A DNA stretch of 64,000 nucleotides from Limnohabitans sp. (GCA_030053945.1 JASGCW010000005.1:1-64000); one strand, 5' to 3'; shown: positions 34,707 to 44,245, numbered from the stretch's first letter. Program-made: numbers and translations. The notes: generated by a model from the sequence alone, not told the origin.

Positions 34707-35181
34707 TAAAGTAGGAAGCTAAATGACTGAATCTTTAAACCAAAATTTAACAATTAATACGAAAAAACCGTACTCAATGATTTTTATTTTTTTCTAGTTT
34801 TAGCCCCTAAAAAGGTGTTTTTTTTAAAATCAGATTATATAAAACTATTGAAACAAACTTCAATTTATTATTATAATATAATTGAACAAATTCATAAAAA
34901 ACACTTTATTTTTTAAACAAAACACCTCCACAAATATTTTAGATTATTATAATACTAGAAAGCGTTATACATCAATGCAAATAATGGTAATGCGAGGTGA
35001 TATTAAAGACTATATACAAATTCTTTGTGAACTTTGTAAAAAATAACTTAAACTGTTTGTCTTCAGATTTGTTTTCCTATTTTTTTAATTGACTGTAGTT
35101 CTTATTTTTGTGTCACAAAATTTTATCATTAATATTTGTAGTACATTTAATGCGTCCCTGATTCAAAATTAGCTTCTGCCA
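34707..35181. other. AT-rich non-coding stretch between arrays and PagL-like gene
   Basis: About 475 bases with no ORF of note. It contains long A/T runs and, near 35103, TATTTTTG as a possible -7 promoter box for the downstream gene. I see no hairpin terminator or further repeat units. Confidence 0.5.
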
Positions 35182-36429
35182 ATGATCTTAAAAAAAATAG
35201 CCGTATTTCTAATCGCATTAATTAGTTCAATAACGGTAGCACAAGAAAGTAATTCAACAACTAAAAAAAACTTTAACTTTATTGGAGTGGGTTATACTAT
35301 GGGTCAAACTATGTCACCCCTAAGTATTTTTCCAGAAACAAAAAACCAACAAGGTTTTGACCTTACGCTGGGCACTACTACCTTTGAAAACGACACTTGG
35401 GCTAAACTACTAAATTATCCCAAAACAGGTATATTGCTTTCCTACGCTGATTTCGGGAATCAGGAAAAAGTGGGCTATGGCATTTCAATAATGCCTTTCT
35501 TAGATTTTGGCGTTCTAAATAAGGTTACGAATAGAATCCGCTTTCAAGTGGGTCTGGGAGCTTCCTACAACAACCTCATCTACGACAAAGAGACTAATTC
35601 AGGGAATCACGCCGTATCGACACACTTTACTTGGGCTTTTCGTTCGTTTTTGTACTATGATTTGGTACATCGCAAAGACTTCAATGTTAAAATTGGCGGT
35701 GGGCTTACCCACTTTTCCAATGGTCATACCAGTTGGCCTAATCTGGGGTTGAATTCGTATTTAGCAACGATCAAAACCGAATTTAATTTTGCAAAAAATA
35801 GTAGGGCTCTTTTAGAAGATACTGCTGATGCAGGTCTGTCAGAGGCACAAACTTACTATACTACTCGGCTAGGTTTTGGAAAAAAAACATTGTTTAGAAA
35901 TTACAATTCCCTTAAAAATGTTTACACCGCTTCTTTTGGAATGGGTCGGATAAAGAACAAATCGTTCAAATACGGACTAAGTTTCTATTATCGATTTTAT
36001 GAAGATTATTATGACTATATCAAGGAGGAAGGCGGCATTATTACTACTCATTTTCCAAAATTGACCAACAATCCTTTTCAAAACGCAACAGCTTTAGGGT
36101 TATTTGGCAATTGTGAAATTTTAATGAATCATTTTAGTGTAGAAGCAGAAGTTGGTATTAATCTTTATAAGCCGAGTTACGAATTAGATTGGCATGTAAA
36201 CAATGGAGGTTATACCGAATCAGACATTGCTGCTGAGTTTGGTACCCAAGCAAAAATTAAAAAATACCTTTCTTCCCGTTTGGGTTTACGTTATTATGCG
36301 ATTACTGCTAAAAAAGCACCCCAACACAATGTGTTTATGGCTGTAAACATTAATTCAAACGTTCTACAAGCTGATTTTACGGAACTTAGTTTTGGCTATG
36401 TGTATTGTCCAAAATCGAAAAAAAAGTAG
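35182..36429 (+). CDS. Outer-membrane acyloxyacyl hydrolase, PagL-like
   Basis: A 415-residue exported protein (signal IAVFLIALISSITVAQ) with a beta-barrel pattern throughout. The region GGGLTHFSNGHTSWPNLGLNSY near residue 175 matches the PagL active-site block with its His-x-Ser dyad (HFSN) and a polar residue downstream. PagL-type enzymes remove the 3-O-acyl chain of lipid A in the outer membrane. The protein is about twice the length of Proteobacterial PagL, as is common in Bacteroidetes; the extra C-terminal about 200 residues contain more barrel-like strands ending in SFGYVYCPK. The enzymatic role is family-based inference. Confidence 0.78.
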   Translation: MILKKIAVFLIALISSITVAQESNSTTKKNFNFIGVGYTMGQTMSPLSIFPETKNQQGFDLTLGTTTFENDTWAKLLNYPKTGILLSYADFGNQEKVGYGISIMPFLDFGVLNKVTNRIRFQVGLGASYNNLIYDKETNSGNHAVSTHFTWAFRSFLYYDLVHRKDFNVKIGGGLTHFSNGHTSWPNLGLNSYLATIKTEFNFAKNSRALLEDTADAGLSEAQTYYTTRLGFGKKTLFRNYNSLKNVYTASFGMGRIKNKSFKYGLSFYYRFYEDYYDYIKEEGGIITTHFPKLTNNPFQNATALGLFGNCEILMNHFSVEAEVGINLYKPSYELDWHVNNGGYTESDIAAEFGTQAKIKKYLSSRLGLRYYAITAKKAPQHNVFMAVNINSNVLQADFTELSFGYVYCPKSKKK

Positions 36430-36449
36430 GTTTTTAAAAAAAATTGCCA

Positions 36450-36469
36450 CTCCCGATAGATATCGGGAG
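36450..36469 (+). terminator. Hairpin after the PagL-like gene
   Basis: CTCCCGATAGATATCGGGAG is a perfect palindrome 20 bases after the stop. No T-run follows, so it may act as an mRNA 3' end stabiliser or be part of a dispersed palindrome family. Confidence 0.5.
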
Positions 36470-36657
36470 CACAGATAAAAACAATCTCAGTTACAATAAG
36501 TCTTAGTCTTTAAATTATAGTTTAGACTTTGGGGAGCTTGGCAGCTCGGCAAGATTACTATTAATCCAATTTCAATTAGTCATAAAAAATTTAGCCCATT
36601 CATTAATTTTACATCTAAGCTAATTTTACATTTATCCTTGAAATAGCCTTATTCCAA

Positions 36658-37089
36658 TTACATTTTCAACCACCACTTCAACGTTGTTAACTTATCCTTT
36701 TCTATCTCGGTTAAATTTTGCTTTTCGAATTCGGCTATTTTAATTTTTACATATTCCATTCCGTAATTTTCTTTTATCCAAAAAGGAAATTCCTCCACAC
36801 TTTTATTCCAATTTCCAATTGTTGATTTTAAAATAGGGAGTAAATCTAAATCTGTTTTTGGTTTAAACTTATCCAATATTTTTCCTGCATATTCTTGGTC
36901 AAGACATTCTGTATTGGGTCTTTCTGTATTTTGAAATATTTTAATTATTCCACCGATTATAACTTCTTCTTCAACTTTATCTAATCTATAAATCAATTGC
37001 TGGATCCTCTGACTTCCAATTTTATCTATTAATTCAATAGATGAATAAAATTCGTTTTGGAAATCATCTGGTGTTGTTGGTATTTTCAT
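36658..37089 (-). CDS. Unknown small cytosolic protein
   Basis: A 143-residue, highly charged, mostly helical protein without signal peptide (MKIPTTPDDFQNEFYSSIELIDKIGSQ). The segment TLKWWLKM forms the C-terminus. The helical repeat-like pattern resembles small immunity-type proteins of toxin systems, but no toxin is adjacent and I do not claim that role. It lies 86 bases from the end of the ketopantoate-reductase-like gene on the same strand. Confidence 0.6.
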   Translation of the reverse strand: MKIPTTPDDFQNEFYSSIELIDKIGSQRIQQLIYRLDKVEEEVIIGGIIKIFQNTERPNTECLDQEYAGKILDKFKPKTDLDLLPILKSTIGNWNKSVEEFPFWIKENYGMEYVKIKIAEFEKQNLTEIEKDKLTTLKWWLKM

Positions 37090-37175
37090 TTTTTTTAAGT
37101 TGATAAAACTTCACACACAATATTCAAACACACCTACAATAGTTGCTCAAAAAAAATTATTAACTCATACAACCT

Positions 37176-38120
37176 TTAGCTGTATATGTCACTTTTCTTT
37201 TTCAATTCGGTATACGTCTTTATATAAATTGGTGTTTCTATGTTATATTTTTCTCCTTGTAGAATTACATAGTTTGTTAAAGATTCTAATTCGGTATAAT
37301 TATTTTTATTTTTAAAATCAGTATGCATTGAAGAAGTAGTCTCAAATGGTAATGATTTCAGTTTTTTTATGGTTTGCTCTACTATATCTTCTGAAATTAA
37401 AATGTTTTTTGCGTTTGCAATTTGTTTTACCTCATTAATAAGTTCGGTAACAGTTTCGATGTGTTTTTCTGAAACTATTTCACCTATACTTTTGTCAAAA
37501 TAGGCTGTTGCTGTTGCTGTTGGAGAAATAAAAATAAATTTTTCCCAAATTATTGAAGAAATATTTTTAGAAAGCGTTGCTTCAATAGTTGCATTTTTAA
37601 AAATAGTTTCATAATGTTTTAGCCTTTGACTATAAAAATTATCAAGACCAAAATATAGAGTTTGAATATTACCAATATTTTCGATTGTTCCTGCTTGTTT
37701 CAAACGAGAGACAATATAAACACAGCCGTCTAAAATTGTATTATTAGGAAGTATATTTTGAACTTTCTCTTTACTATCAACACCATTTAGAAGTGGCAGA
37801 ATAATTGTACTTTCATCAATACAAGGTTTTAATTGTTGAACTACATTTTCTATATCATAACTTTTTGTACAAATTATAATTAAGTCAGCATTTCCAATTT
37901 CAGTCGGGTTGTCGGTTGCTATTTTGGGTTTGCAAATAATTTCGTTCTTGCCTTTGATTACTTTTAACCCATTTTTTTTTATTTCTTGCAAGTTTTGCCC
38001 ACGAGCAAAAAAGCAAATTTCAACTTCTTCACTATTAAAATAGTGGTAAGCCAATAGTCCACCAAAGTAGCCTCCAACTCCTCCAATTCCTGCAATTACT
38101 ATTTTTGTTCTTGTATTCAT
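37176..38120 (-). CDS. 2-dehydropantoate 2-reductase-like (ketopantoate reductase family)
   Basis: A 314-residue protein with the family layout. The N-terminal Rossmann fold carries GIGGVGGYFGGLLAYHY at residues 12-28. The middle LLNGVDSKEKVQNILP has the conserved Asn-Gly. The C-terminal helical domain has the active-site lysine region IWEKFIFISPTATATAYF and TSSMHTDFKNKN with the conserved S-x-x-x-D. Canonical PanE reduces ketopantoate with NADPH on the way to pantothenate. There are several paralogous subfamilies in Bacteroidetes, so this accessory-region copy may act on another keto acid, and I withhold the symbol panE. It appears intact. Confidence 0.85.
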   Translation of the reverse strand: MNTRTKIVIAGIGGVGGYFGGLLAYHYFNSEEVEICFFARGQNLQEIKKNGLKVIKGKNEIICKPKIATDNPTEIGNADLIIICTKSYDIENVVQQLKPCIDESTIILPLLNGVDSKEKVQNILPNNTILDGCVYIVSRLKQAGTIENIGNIQTLYFGLDNFYSQRLKHYETIFKNATIEATLSKNISSIIWEKFIFISPTATATAYFDKSIGEIVSEKHIETVTELINEVKQIANAKNILISEDIVEQTIKKLKSLPFETTSSMHTDFKNKNNYTELESLTNYVILQGEKYNIETPIYIKTYTELKKKSDIYS

Positions 38121-38553
38121 TTTCTTATGTTTCGATTGTCATAAAGTGCCACACAACTCATAAATAGACGAACCTAATTTTAGTATTTAACTTATAGCTT
38201 CTTTGTATAAAACAATACAAAAAAGCGAGTTTCACTTTTCTGTATTATTTTGTGGTATTGATAACTTCACAAATATATACAAAACTCAATGCAATTTCTC
38301 ATCCTGATTATATACCTCCTACAACTTTCAAAACGCTACTCTAAGATACCATCACACTTGGCATCATTTGTGCGACTGTGGATATAATCTTTAAAAATCA
38401 GTTTCAACCCAAGTAGTTGAAATAATAATTTAAAAAAAAAACAACTTTTTAATTATAAGTTCACTTATTCATGTATTTTGCACTTATAAATCCTATTTTT
38501 ATTGTGGATAAAATAACTTTAAAAATTAACAATAAACCTGAAATTAAACCTTC
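38121..38553. other. Intergenic stretch, no gene seen
   Basis: 433 AT-rich bases between divergent genes. I see no ORF, hairpin or repeat of note. The promoters of both the reductase-like gene and the hydrolase-like gene should lie here. GTATTTTGCACTT near 38474 is a weak -7-like candidate for the plus strand. Confidence 0.5.
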
Positions 38554-39291
38554 ATGGAAAACAACGACATAACCACAAATCCTATTATTCCTGCTGAAGT
38601 AACAAAAGCTGATCCAAGAATAAAAAAAGCTGAATTACTACCTCATCCCGATTCTCAATTAGATTCATTTCTTATGAAAATTCATCCTATAGATGATGCA
38701 AGTATTCCGTACAGAGACCTAACTAATCTTGAATCTAAAAAAAATAGCATCAAAAAATTAATCGCAAAACTGGATGTATCTCACAATACTAGATACCAAC
38801 GTACAATTGAAGACACTTATTGTAATGTATATTCGTTTGATTATTGTTACTTTTGCAAAGTCTATTTGCCAACAGTATGGTGGACGGATGAAGCGCTTCA
38901 AAAAGTTTTAAACGGAGAACAGGTTGAAGCTGTCTTTGGTGAAACAGTCGATAATATTTATTCCAGTGCCATTCACGATTGGTTTCTAACTTGGGGCGCA
39001 AGCTTTGGGTGGAAAAGAATGACTAGCCTAGATGAAATTCAACACAAAGTAAATACCGAAGGTGGTATAGGAATTATTTGTGCCAAAAGAAGACAAGTAG
39101 GTCTTTCTGGTCATATTGTACCTATTGTACCTGAAACAAAATTTAAAAAAGCCTATCGAGAAGATGGTGTGGTTAAGTACCCGCTACAATCGCAAGCCGG
39201 AAAATTAAATTACAACTATTTTGCTAAAGCAAGAAAAGACTGGTGGAATCACGAACGTTATTCTTCTCACGTTTTTTACTATCACGAATAA
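38554..39291 (+). CDS. Putative papain-like (CHAP/NlpC-type) cysteine hydrolase
   Basis: A 245-residue protein with no signal peptide. TYCNVYSFDYC (C90 followed by N) at the start of a helix, then later GLSGHIVPIVPE with H187 on a strand, is the Cys/His spacing and local sequence of CHAP/NlpC-like papain-fold amidases, where the GH strand supplies the base. The WW-TD segment between them is typical of substrate-binding inserts in such enzymes. A pro-like N-terminus (1-80) precedes it. The adjacent gene is a putative amidoligase, which could make the amide bond that this enzyme cuts or exchanges. No family name can be confirmed. Confidence 0.55.
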   Translation: MENNDITTNPIIPAEVTKADPRIKKAELLPHPDSQLDSFLMKIHPIDDASIPYRDLTNLESKKNSIKKLIAKLDVSHNTRYQRTIEDTYCNVYSFDYCYFCKVYLPTVWWTDEALQKVLNGEQVEAVFGETVDNIYSSAIHDWFLTWGASFGWKRMTSLDEIQHKVNTEGGIGIICAKRRQVGLSGHIVPIVPETKFKKAYREDGVVKYPLQSQAGKLNYNYFAKARKDWWNHERYSSHVFYYHE

Positions 39292-39542
39292 AAAAATAGT
39301 ACATTCTTTCGAGCGTTCCAAAAAAACTAGAAAGTAAAACTTAAAATTTAGGCAAAAGCAAACTACCTAGTAGAGTTCTAGAGGTAGTATGAAATAATAA
39401 TCCTAGATTCACATATTTTAAAAATCATTTTTAATCTGTGGATCTTAGTCAATATTGAAATTGACAAAAAAATCGAAGCCCAGCTTTGAAGAATTAAACC
39501 TAAAGAGATTATAATTAATAATAACAAAAGCATACATCATAC

Positions 39543-41081
39543 ATGAAAAAACACAAATCAACAAAATACTACTGGGGAATTGGACTAGAAAACGAAACCT
39601 ATATGCAGTTTGAAAAACCCCTAATAGTTTCTGGTGATTTTATTCAGGAAAAAATAGGTCGGGAACGATACAGTCTTGATTATACCACCTATTACAAACC
39701 TGGAAGTCTTGATTTTGTGTTAAAAACTGCTTTTGATGCTAGTAAAAATTATTTTGTAAGCCGAATGATGAATAGTCATTCGTTAGAAAAACTAGATACA
39801 CTGTTTAACCATAGAACCTTACCTAAACCTAAAGCTACGACCACTCCTGATTCTGGCTCTGTAAGCAGTGATACGATAGAAAACCCTGATTTTCTTGGCA
39901 AAACTATTTTAGACTTGTTTTTAGAAAAACAGCCTTTTAATGTTAGAAGTATGGTTACTACCAAAACAAATCCTATGGGATCTATTTGTTTTGATGGTGA
40001 TTCTATCGAATTTGTAACCAAATATTTTGAAAACAGAACGGTTGAAGAATCATGCAACGAATTGAGAGCTACAAAGCAATTATTTATTGACAAAATAAAT
40101 GAATCTGAAATTTTAGGTGAAAAACTACATTTCCCTAAATACAACAGTGGTTTTAATATGTTTATGTCAAACCAAAAAAATATTGTTTTGTTCAATAATG
40201 GTACTTTCCATTTCCATATAACCCTACCTACCTACACCGAAAATAGCCGAATTGTAGATTACGACACTTTCGACCAAGTGCATAGTAATGCGATGTATTT
40301 ACTACAGTGGTTTCAGCCATTGTATATTGCTACTTTAGGAAGTCCCGATATTATGGGAGTTATAAGTCAAAAGTACAATTTAGGGAAGAACTACGCTTTA
40401 GGCTCGATGCGAAATGCGATGTCTCGTTATATAGGCGTGGGAACCTTCAATAAAACTATGGATAAAGGAAAAATCCTTACCTATAAAGTAGAAGATTTTA
40501 GAAAGTTATTAAAATTTAACAAGGAAGACAATATCTGGTGGCGTGACCAAATTGAAAATGATATGGAGTACATACTGCTATCTGAAGTTGGCTTAGATTT
40601 CAATAAGGAGAAAATGTATCAAAGCGGATTTGAATTACGATGTTTTGATGAGTTTCCAACAGCATATTTGAACGACGTCTTACACGCAATCATTTTAATT
40701 TGTGAACATTCATTACATTTACCAGATGTGGGTTGGAGTCACGACAGTATTGTTTGGAATAACTTAATTTTCAAATCTTTAAAACACGGTTATACGACTG
40801 AAATTACCCCCGAAGAAAAACTCGAAATTTTAACACTTTTACAATTGATTGACGGTTCTGCAACCGACATAAACTTGGCTGCCCCTGAATTTGAAGAGAT
40901 AACCAAATTAGATGCCTTTTTCTTTAAAATTCTAGAAATTCTACATCATAAATACAAGGATGAGAATACGTGTTTAAATGCTATGTTTAGCCAAAAACCT
41001 ACTGAATCACCTAAATGGGATAATTTTAATAAGTACCAAATTGAACAGCATTTGAAGCAAATTGAGGCCTTGAAGGATTAA
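39543..41081 (+). CDS. Putative amidoligase / glutamate-cysteine-ligase-like (GS fold)
   Basis: A 512-residue cytosolic protein. Sequence blocks fit the glutamine-synthetase-fold carboxylate-amine ligases: GIGLENETY at residues 13-20 (acidic metal ligands on the first strand), GTFHFHITLPT near 227 (His-containing strand), QPLYIATLGSPDIMG near 265 (as in GCS QPLFLALFG-type blocks), SMRNAMSRYIGVG and GFELRCFDEFP near 370 (ATP/arginine strand). It would use ATP to form an amide between a carboxylate and an amine. The substrate is unknown. The papain-like hydrolase gene is 251 bp upstream on the same strand. Confidence 0.65.
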   Translation: MKKHKSTKYYWGIGLENETYMQFEKPLIVSGDFIQEKIGRERYSLDYTTYYKPGSLDFVLKTAFDASKNYFVSRMMNSHSLEKLDTLFNHRTLPKPKATTTPDSGSVSSDTIENPDFLGKTILDLFLEKQPFNVRSMVTTKTNPMGSICFDGDSIEFVTKYFENRTVEESCNELRATKQLFIDKINESEILGEKLHFPKYNSGFNMFMSNQKNIVLFNNGTFHFHITLPTYTENSRIVDYDTFDQVHSNAMYLLQWFQPLYIATLGSPDIMGVISQKYNLGKNYALGSMRNAMSRYIGVGTFNKTMDKGKILTYKVEDFRKLLKFNKEDNIWWRDQIENDMEYILLSEVGLDFNKEKMYQSGFELRCFDEFPTAYLNDVLHAIILICEHSLHLPDVGWSHDSIVWNNLIFKSLKHGYTTEITPEEKLEILTLLQLIDGSATDINLAAPEFEEITKLDAFFFKILEILHHKYKDENTCLNAMFSQKPTESPKWDNFNKYQIEQHLKQIEALKD

Positions 41082-41197
41082 AACCGAAGTTGAAATATTA
41101 TGTTTAACCACAAAGTTCACGAAGCATTACACGAAGTTCACAAAGAGGTTTGTGTTATTTACTTCGGGAAGAAGATTGAAAAATAAATTTTACACAT

Positions 41198-41848
41198 ATG
41201 ACATTAAAGCAAATCATATCGTTTATAATTATCTTTTTCTTACATCTTGGTTATTCTCAAAATTCAAATACTGAATTAATAAAGTATATTCAAAATGCTG
41301 ATAAAATCCTTTTAGTCAGTCACGAAAGTTTTAATTTTAATGAATACGAAGATCAAGATGAAAATAATCGAAAAAAACTAAATGAATTGAAAGAATTAAA
41401 AAAACTAAATGAAAACAATGACACTGAAAATTTAAAAAAAAGCAGAAAAATCTATTTGGAGTTGGAGGAAATGATAGAAGCCAAAAATTCACTCAATAGA
41501 AATTTATTAGATAATGGTGTACCAAATAAAAGAATAATACGAGAAGAAACATTCTTAAATGAAATTACAAAAAAAGAGCTACTAGAAATTATATCAAAAC
41601 AAAAAAGGGACACTTTTGAAGGCGCGTTTTGTTTTAATCCTCATCATACTATTTTTATTTTTTCTCAAGAAAAATGGTCATATATAGACATTTGTTTTGG
41701 TTGTAACAATTATTCTTTTAGCAATGATCTAAACATTGATAAAAAAGAGTTTTTAGCAACTCTGGAAGATTGGAAAACGTTAGAAAATTTTTTCAGAAAA
41801 TTGAATTTAAACTATTTACTTCCAAAACAAAGACAACAAACAAACTAA
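41198..41848 (+). CDS. Secreted protein of unknown function with paired cysteines
   Basis: A 216-residue product with signal peptide (IISFIIIFFLHLGYSQ). Residues 45-95 are a charged, Glu/Lys/Asn-rich helical stretch. The C-terminal half has GAFCFNPHHTIFIFSQEKWSYIDICFGCNNYSF, i.e. CF-P-H then ICFGC, a pattern that I recognise from small uncharacterised secreted proteins in diverse bacteria but cannot name. The cysteines could bind metal or form disulfides. It follows the amidoligase gene by 116 bp, with a REP-like stretch (CACAAAGTTCACGAAG, repeated imperfectly) between them, so an operon is uncertain. Confidence 0.65.
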   Translation: MTLKQIISFIIIFFLHLGYSQNSNTELIKYIQNADKILLVSHESFNFNEYEDQDENNRKKLNELKELKKLNENNDTENLKKSRKIYLELEEMIEAKNSLNRNLLDNGVPNKRIIREETFLNEITKKELLEIISKQKRDTFEGAFCFNPHHTIFIFSQEKWSYIDICFGCNNYSFSNDLNIDKKEFLATLEDWKTLENFFRKLNLNYLLPKQRQQTN

Positions 41849-42299
41849 ACCACTTTGGATTGAAAGTCCACGCTTACTAAATATCAAATTTCACTACAAA
41901 TTACTAGATTCTAACGATTACAAATCATTAAAACTCTATGTGTATTTGTGTATCTATCAAATAATTCGGAGCTTTTAAAAAACTAAAAATCCTTTTGCAA
42001 TATGAGATAAGAATCAGTTTATAATCTTAGCGAAAGAAAAAATTTAAAAAGGCTTGAAAAACCTTGCATACCTTTAAAAAAAATAAAACATTAAGGAATT
42101 AAGATAATTAAGTTTACATAATAGCTAATCACACTTTGATTCTTAATTTTTCTTAATCTTAATGGTAAAAAAAAGAATGCAGTATAAATTAATTGTGACT
42201 CTATCTTTACATGTCTTTAAGTTGGTTTCTTGAGTTTATCAGCAAGCCCTAAATAGAAGTATCAAACACCTTTTGCATATCCCCAAATTTTCACTTAAA
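41849..42299. other. Non-coding stretch between convergent units
   Basis: About 450 bases without a supportable gene. AT-rich, with TTAAGGAATTAAG and TTCTTAATTTTTCTTAATC near 42090-42165 as loose inverted repeats. Repeat element C begins at its right edge. Confidence 0.5.
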
Positions 42300-42460
42300 C
42301 ATTCCCATAGTGACGAAGCAGAAACGGTAAGCTTGCTCTGAGTTTATCAAAGGGTTCAACACTGGTTTATTTCACTAAATTTTAATTTTTAAGGTGTTCA
42401 GTGAATTCATTTCATTGTTGGCTATTCGATGCCCGACGAAACCTTAGCTGTTAGGTGAAG
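42300..42460 (-). repeat. 3'-flanking repeat element C
   Basis: A third member of the A/B family, placed 3 bases after the stop of the minus-strand gene 42464-44146. On the minus strand it starts CTTCACCTAACAGCTAAGG, then TTTCGTCGGGC-ATCG-GCCAACAATGAAAT. Next comes the nested core ATTCACTGAACACC ... TTTAGTGAAATAAA, and it ends near CACTATGGGAATG. The GCCTCTT terminator of A and B is missing. Confidence 0.75.
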
Positions 42461-42463
42461 ATT

Positions 42464-44146
42464 TTATTCTTTTAATACATTTTTGAATTTTTCTATCAAC
42501 GCTTCAGTTGACATCTTAAAAGGAATTTTCCGTGTGGAAATTGCACTAATTCGCTCTGTTAAATTTCTGTTAGCTCTATACATAGCAACTTGTGCGTTAT
42601 TTGTGTCAACTTTTTTAATAGTTTGCATACGATATAAATGGTCGTTAATTATTTCTTTAAAATGTTTGTCTTTTTGTTTAAGGTATGGTATCCAAACAAT
42701 TAAAGTGTCTATATCAATGACAGTTAAGCCTTTTATATTTGTTGGATTGTATTTTTCTCCAAGTTGGTTTTTCACTATTTCACGATACCAATTGTTTAAC
42801 CTATAATTTACACCTGGTGACTGGAAAATCCTGTCTTGGATGATTAATATGGGATAAATTTCAAGACCATTTTTAAAATTTACATATTCATCGAATCGAA
42901 ATTTCTTATCTTGGATTTCTTGTATCGAATTTACCAATTGTCCTATTCCCACAACTTTTTTTCCGTCTTTTACAAACTTTGATCGTAAAACTGCATTGAT
43001 TTCTTCAATGTTTGCAGAAGACTTTATAGCTTTTGCTATAAGAACGTCCTTGTTCTCAAATAATAGAACTGTGTTATTATGACGAACATAATAGTCGGGT
43101 TCTCCATCTAATTCATTTTCTCGTTCAGGTTTTTTTATATAATATTTTTTATCAAAAATATCATCAAGAAGGTTTTTCATTAAGAAATCTTCTGAAAAGT
43201 GCTTATTAAAGAAACCGAAAAAATTACCATACTTTTTTTTTATTGGTTCAATGGTTTCGTAAATCTCTTTAAGTTTAAATTTAGTGCTTCTGTAAAATTT
43301 GTCAATGGCAAAGAAATAATTAACTACTGAAAATAAATCTTTATCTAAAAAATAAATTGGATTATCTTTTAAATGGGTGAAATCTTCATCGATTTGAATG
43401 TTTTCAGAGGTTATGGATTTTAAAAAATCTGATGAAGTTGTATCAGTTATTTTAAAAACATAGCTTTTTGCCATTTTAGAACTTAGTAGTTGCCCAAATA
43501 AATACTTCATTTGATATAGAAAGTCTTCTTCATTATCAGTATTGAAACTGTTTAAAAACTGCTTTTTTAATTCTTCAAATTCAGCATTGCTGTTTAGGAA
43601 TTTAAATAATTCTTCTACTTTATAAATCGTAGAATAGACTAGTTTTAGAAATTCCCAGTCATCGTTATCAAAAAGTGCTAAATCTGATTCTGGAAACTTA
43701 AAAACTAAGCTTAAATCAACTAATTTCTCAAAATTGTCAGCTTCCAAATTGTCTAACTTTTGAACACCATTGAGCTGACTATTTATTGCTAAGAAAGCTT
43801 TAAATAAGTTTAATTCATCATCATCAATTGAAGTTAATTTATTGTTTAAAATAGCTTTATTAGACAAGATAAGTTCTGCTAATTTTAAGCTTGCATATTT
43901 TGATATAACTTCTGGTTTATTAGATATATTATTTTTCTTTGAATATGCAACTACTCGATTGTATATCTGTTCGTGTAAGTCAGGATTTGAAAAGAAATTA
44001 TCAAAATTTGTTTCTGGATTAGTATTACAAAAACCTATAGTTTTTAGAAGTGTCTCTTTTGATACTTTACTTAAATAAAATAGTACATCTTGTTGATCTT
44101 CTTCTGGAAAAACATTGTTGAATTCCAATCGTTGTATAACTTTCAT
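42464..44146 (-). CDS. Unknown 560-residue protein with PD-(D/E)xK nuclease signature
   Basis: A large cytosolic protein, almost all helical in the N-terminal 330 residues (Glu/Asp/Phe/Leu-rich). Near residue 350 it has GEPDYYVRHNNTVLLFENKDVLI, which fits the PD-(D/E)xK nuclease core: the Asp of PD, a hairpin, then the E-x-K of LLFENK. Downstream, VVGIGQLVNSIQEI could be the helix following the core. A sequence-specific or phage-related nuclease is plausible. It sits alone between border palindrome P2 (upstream) and repeat element C (downstream), consistent with a mobile single-gene unit. No helicase, methylase or other defence partner is adjacent. Confidence 0.7.
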   Translation of the reverse strand: MKVIQRLEFNNVFPEEDQQDVLFYLSKVSKETLLKTIGFCNTNPETNFDNFFSNPDLHEQIYNRVVAYSKKNNISNKPEVISKYASLKLAELILSNKAILNNKLTSIDDDELNLFKAFLAINSQLNGVQKLDNLEADNFEKLVDLSLVFKFPESDLALFDNDDWEFLKLVYSTIYKVEELFKFLNSNAEFEELKKQFLNSFNTDNEEDFLYQMKYLFGQLLSSKMAKSYVFKITDTTSSDFLKSITSENIQIDEDFTHLKDNPIYFLDKDLFSVVNYFFAIDKFYRSTKFKLKEIYETIEPIKKKYGNFFGFFNKHFSEDFLMKNLLDDIFDKKYYIKKPERENELDGEPDYYVRHNNTVLLFENKDVLIAKAIKSSANIEEINAVLRSKFVKDGKKVVGIGQLVNSIQEIQDKKFRFDEYVNFKNGLEIYPILIIQDRIFQSPGVNYRLNNWYREIVKNQLGEKYNPTNIKGLTVIDIDTLIVWIPYLKQKDKHFKEIINDHLYRMQTIKKVDTNNAQVAMYRANRNLTERISAISTRKIPFKMSTEALIEKFKNVLKE

Positions 44147-44175
44147 CTTTTTTGCGTAATGTGTGGGAAACTTTC

Positions 44176-44245
44176 GCCTAACGTCCCGCTCGGCTTGACG
44201 AAGTTTTCAAAGAGCGCTTTGATCGAATTTGAAAATTTTGTCAAG
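44176..44245. repeat. Border palindrome P2 upstream of the nuclease-like gene
   Basis: Starts GCCTAACGTCCCGC like P1. Arms CTTGACGAAGTTTTCAAA (44194-44211) and TTTGAAAATTTTGTCAAG (44228-44245) pair with few mismatches. The expected closing GCCGAGC ... GTTAGGC is replaced by GTGACTCATATGCGAAG, so the outer right end seems lost. Confidence 0.75.

Noticed and set aside
31311-44245. True integron with attC sites
   Set aside because: No IntI-type integrase is in the window, the ends only partly fit RYYYAAC/GTTRRRY, and several copies lack one end. Kept only as an analogy.
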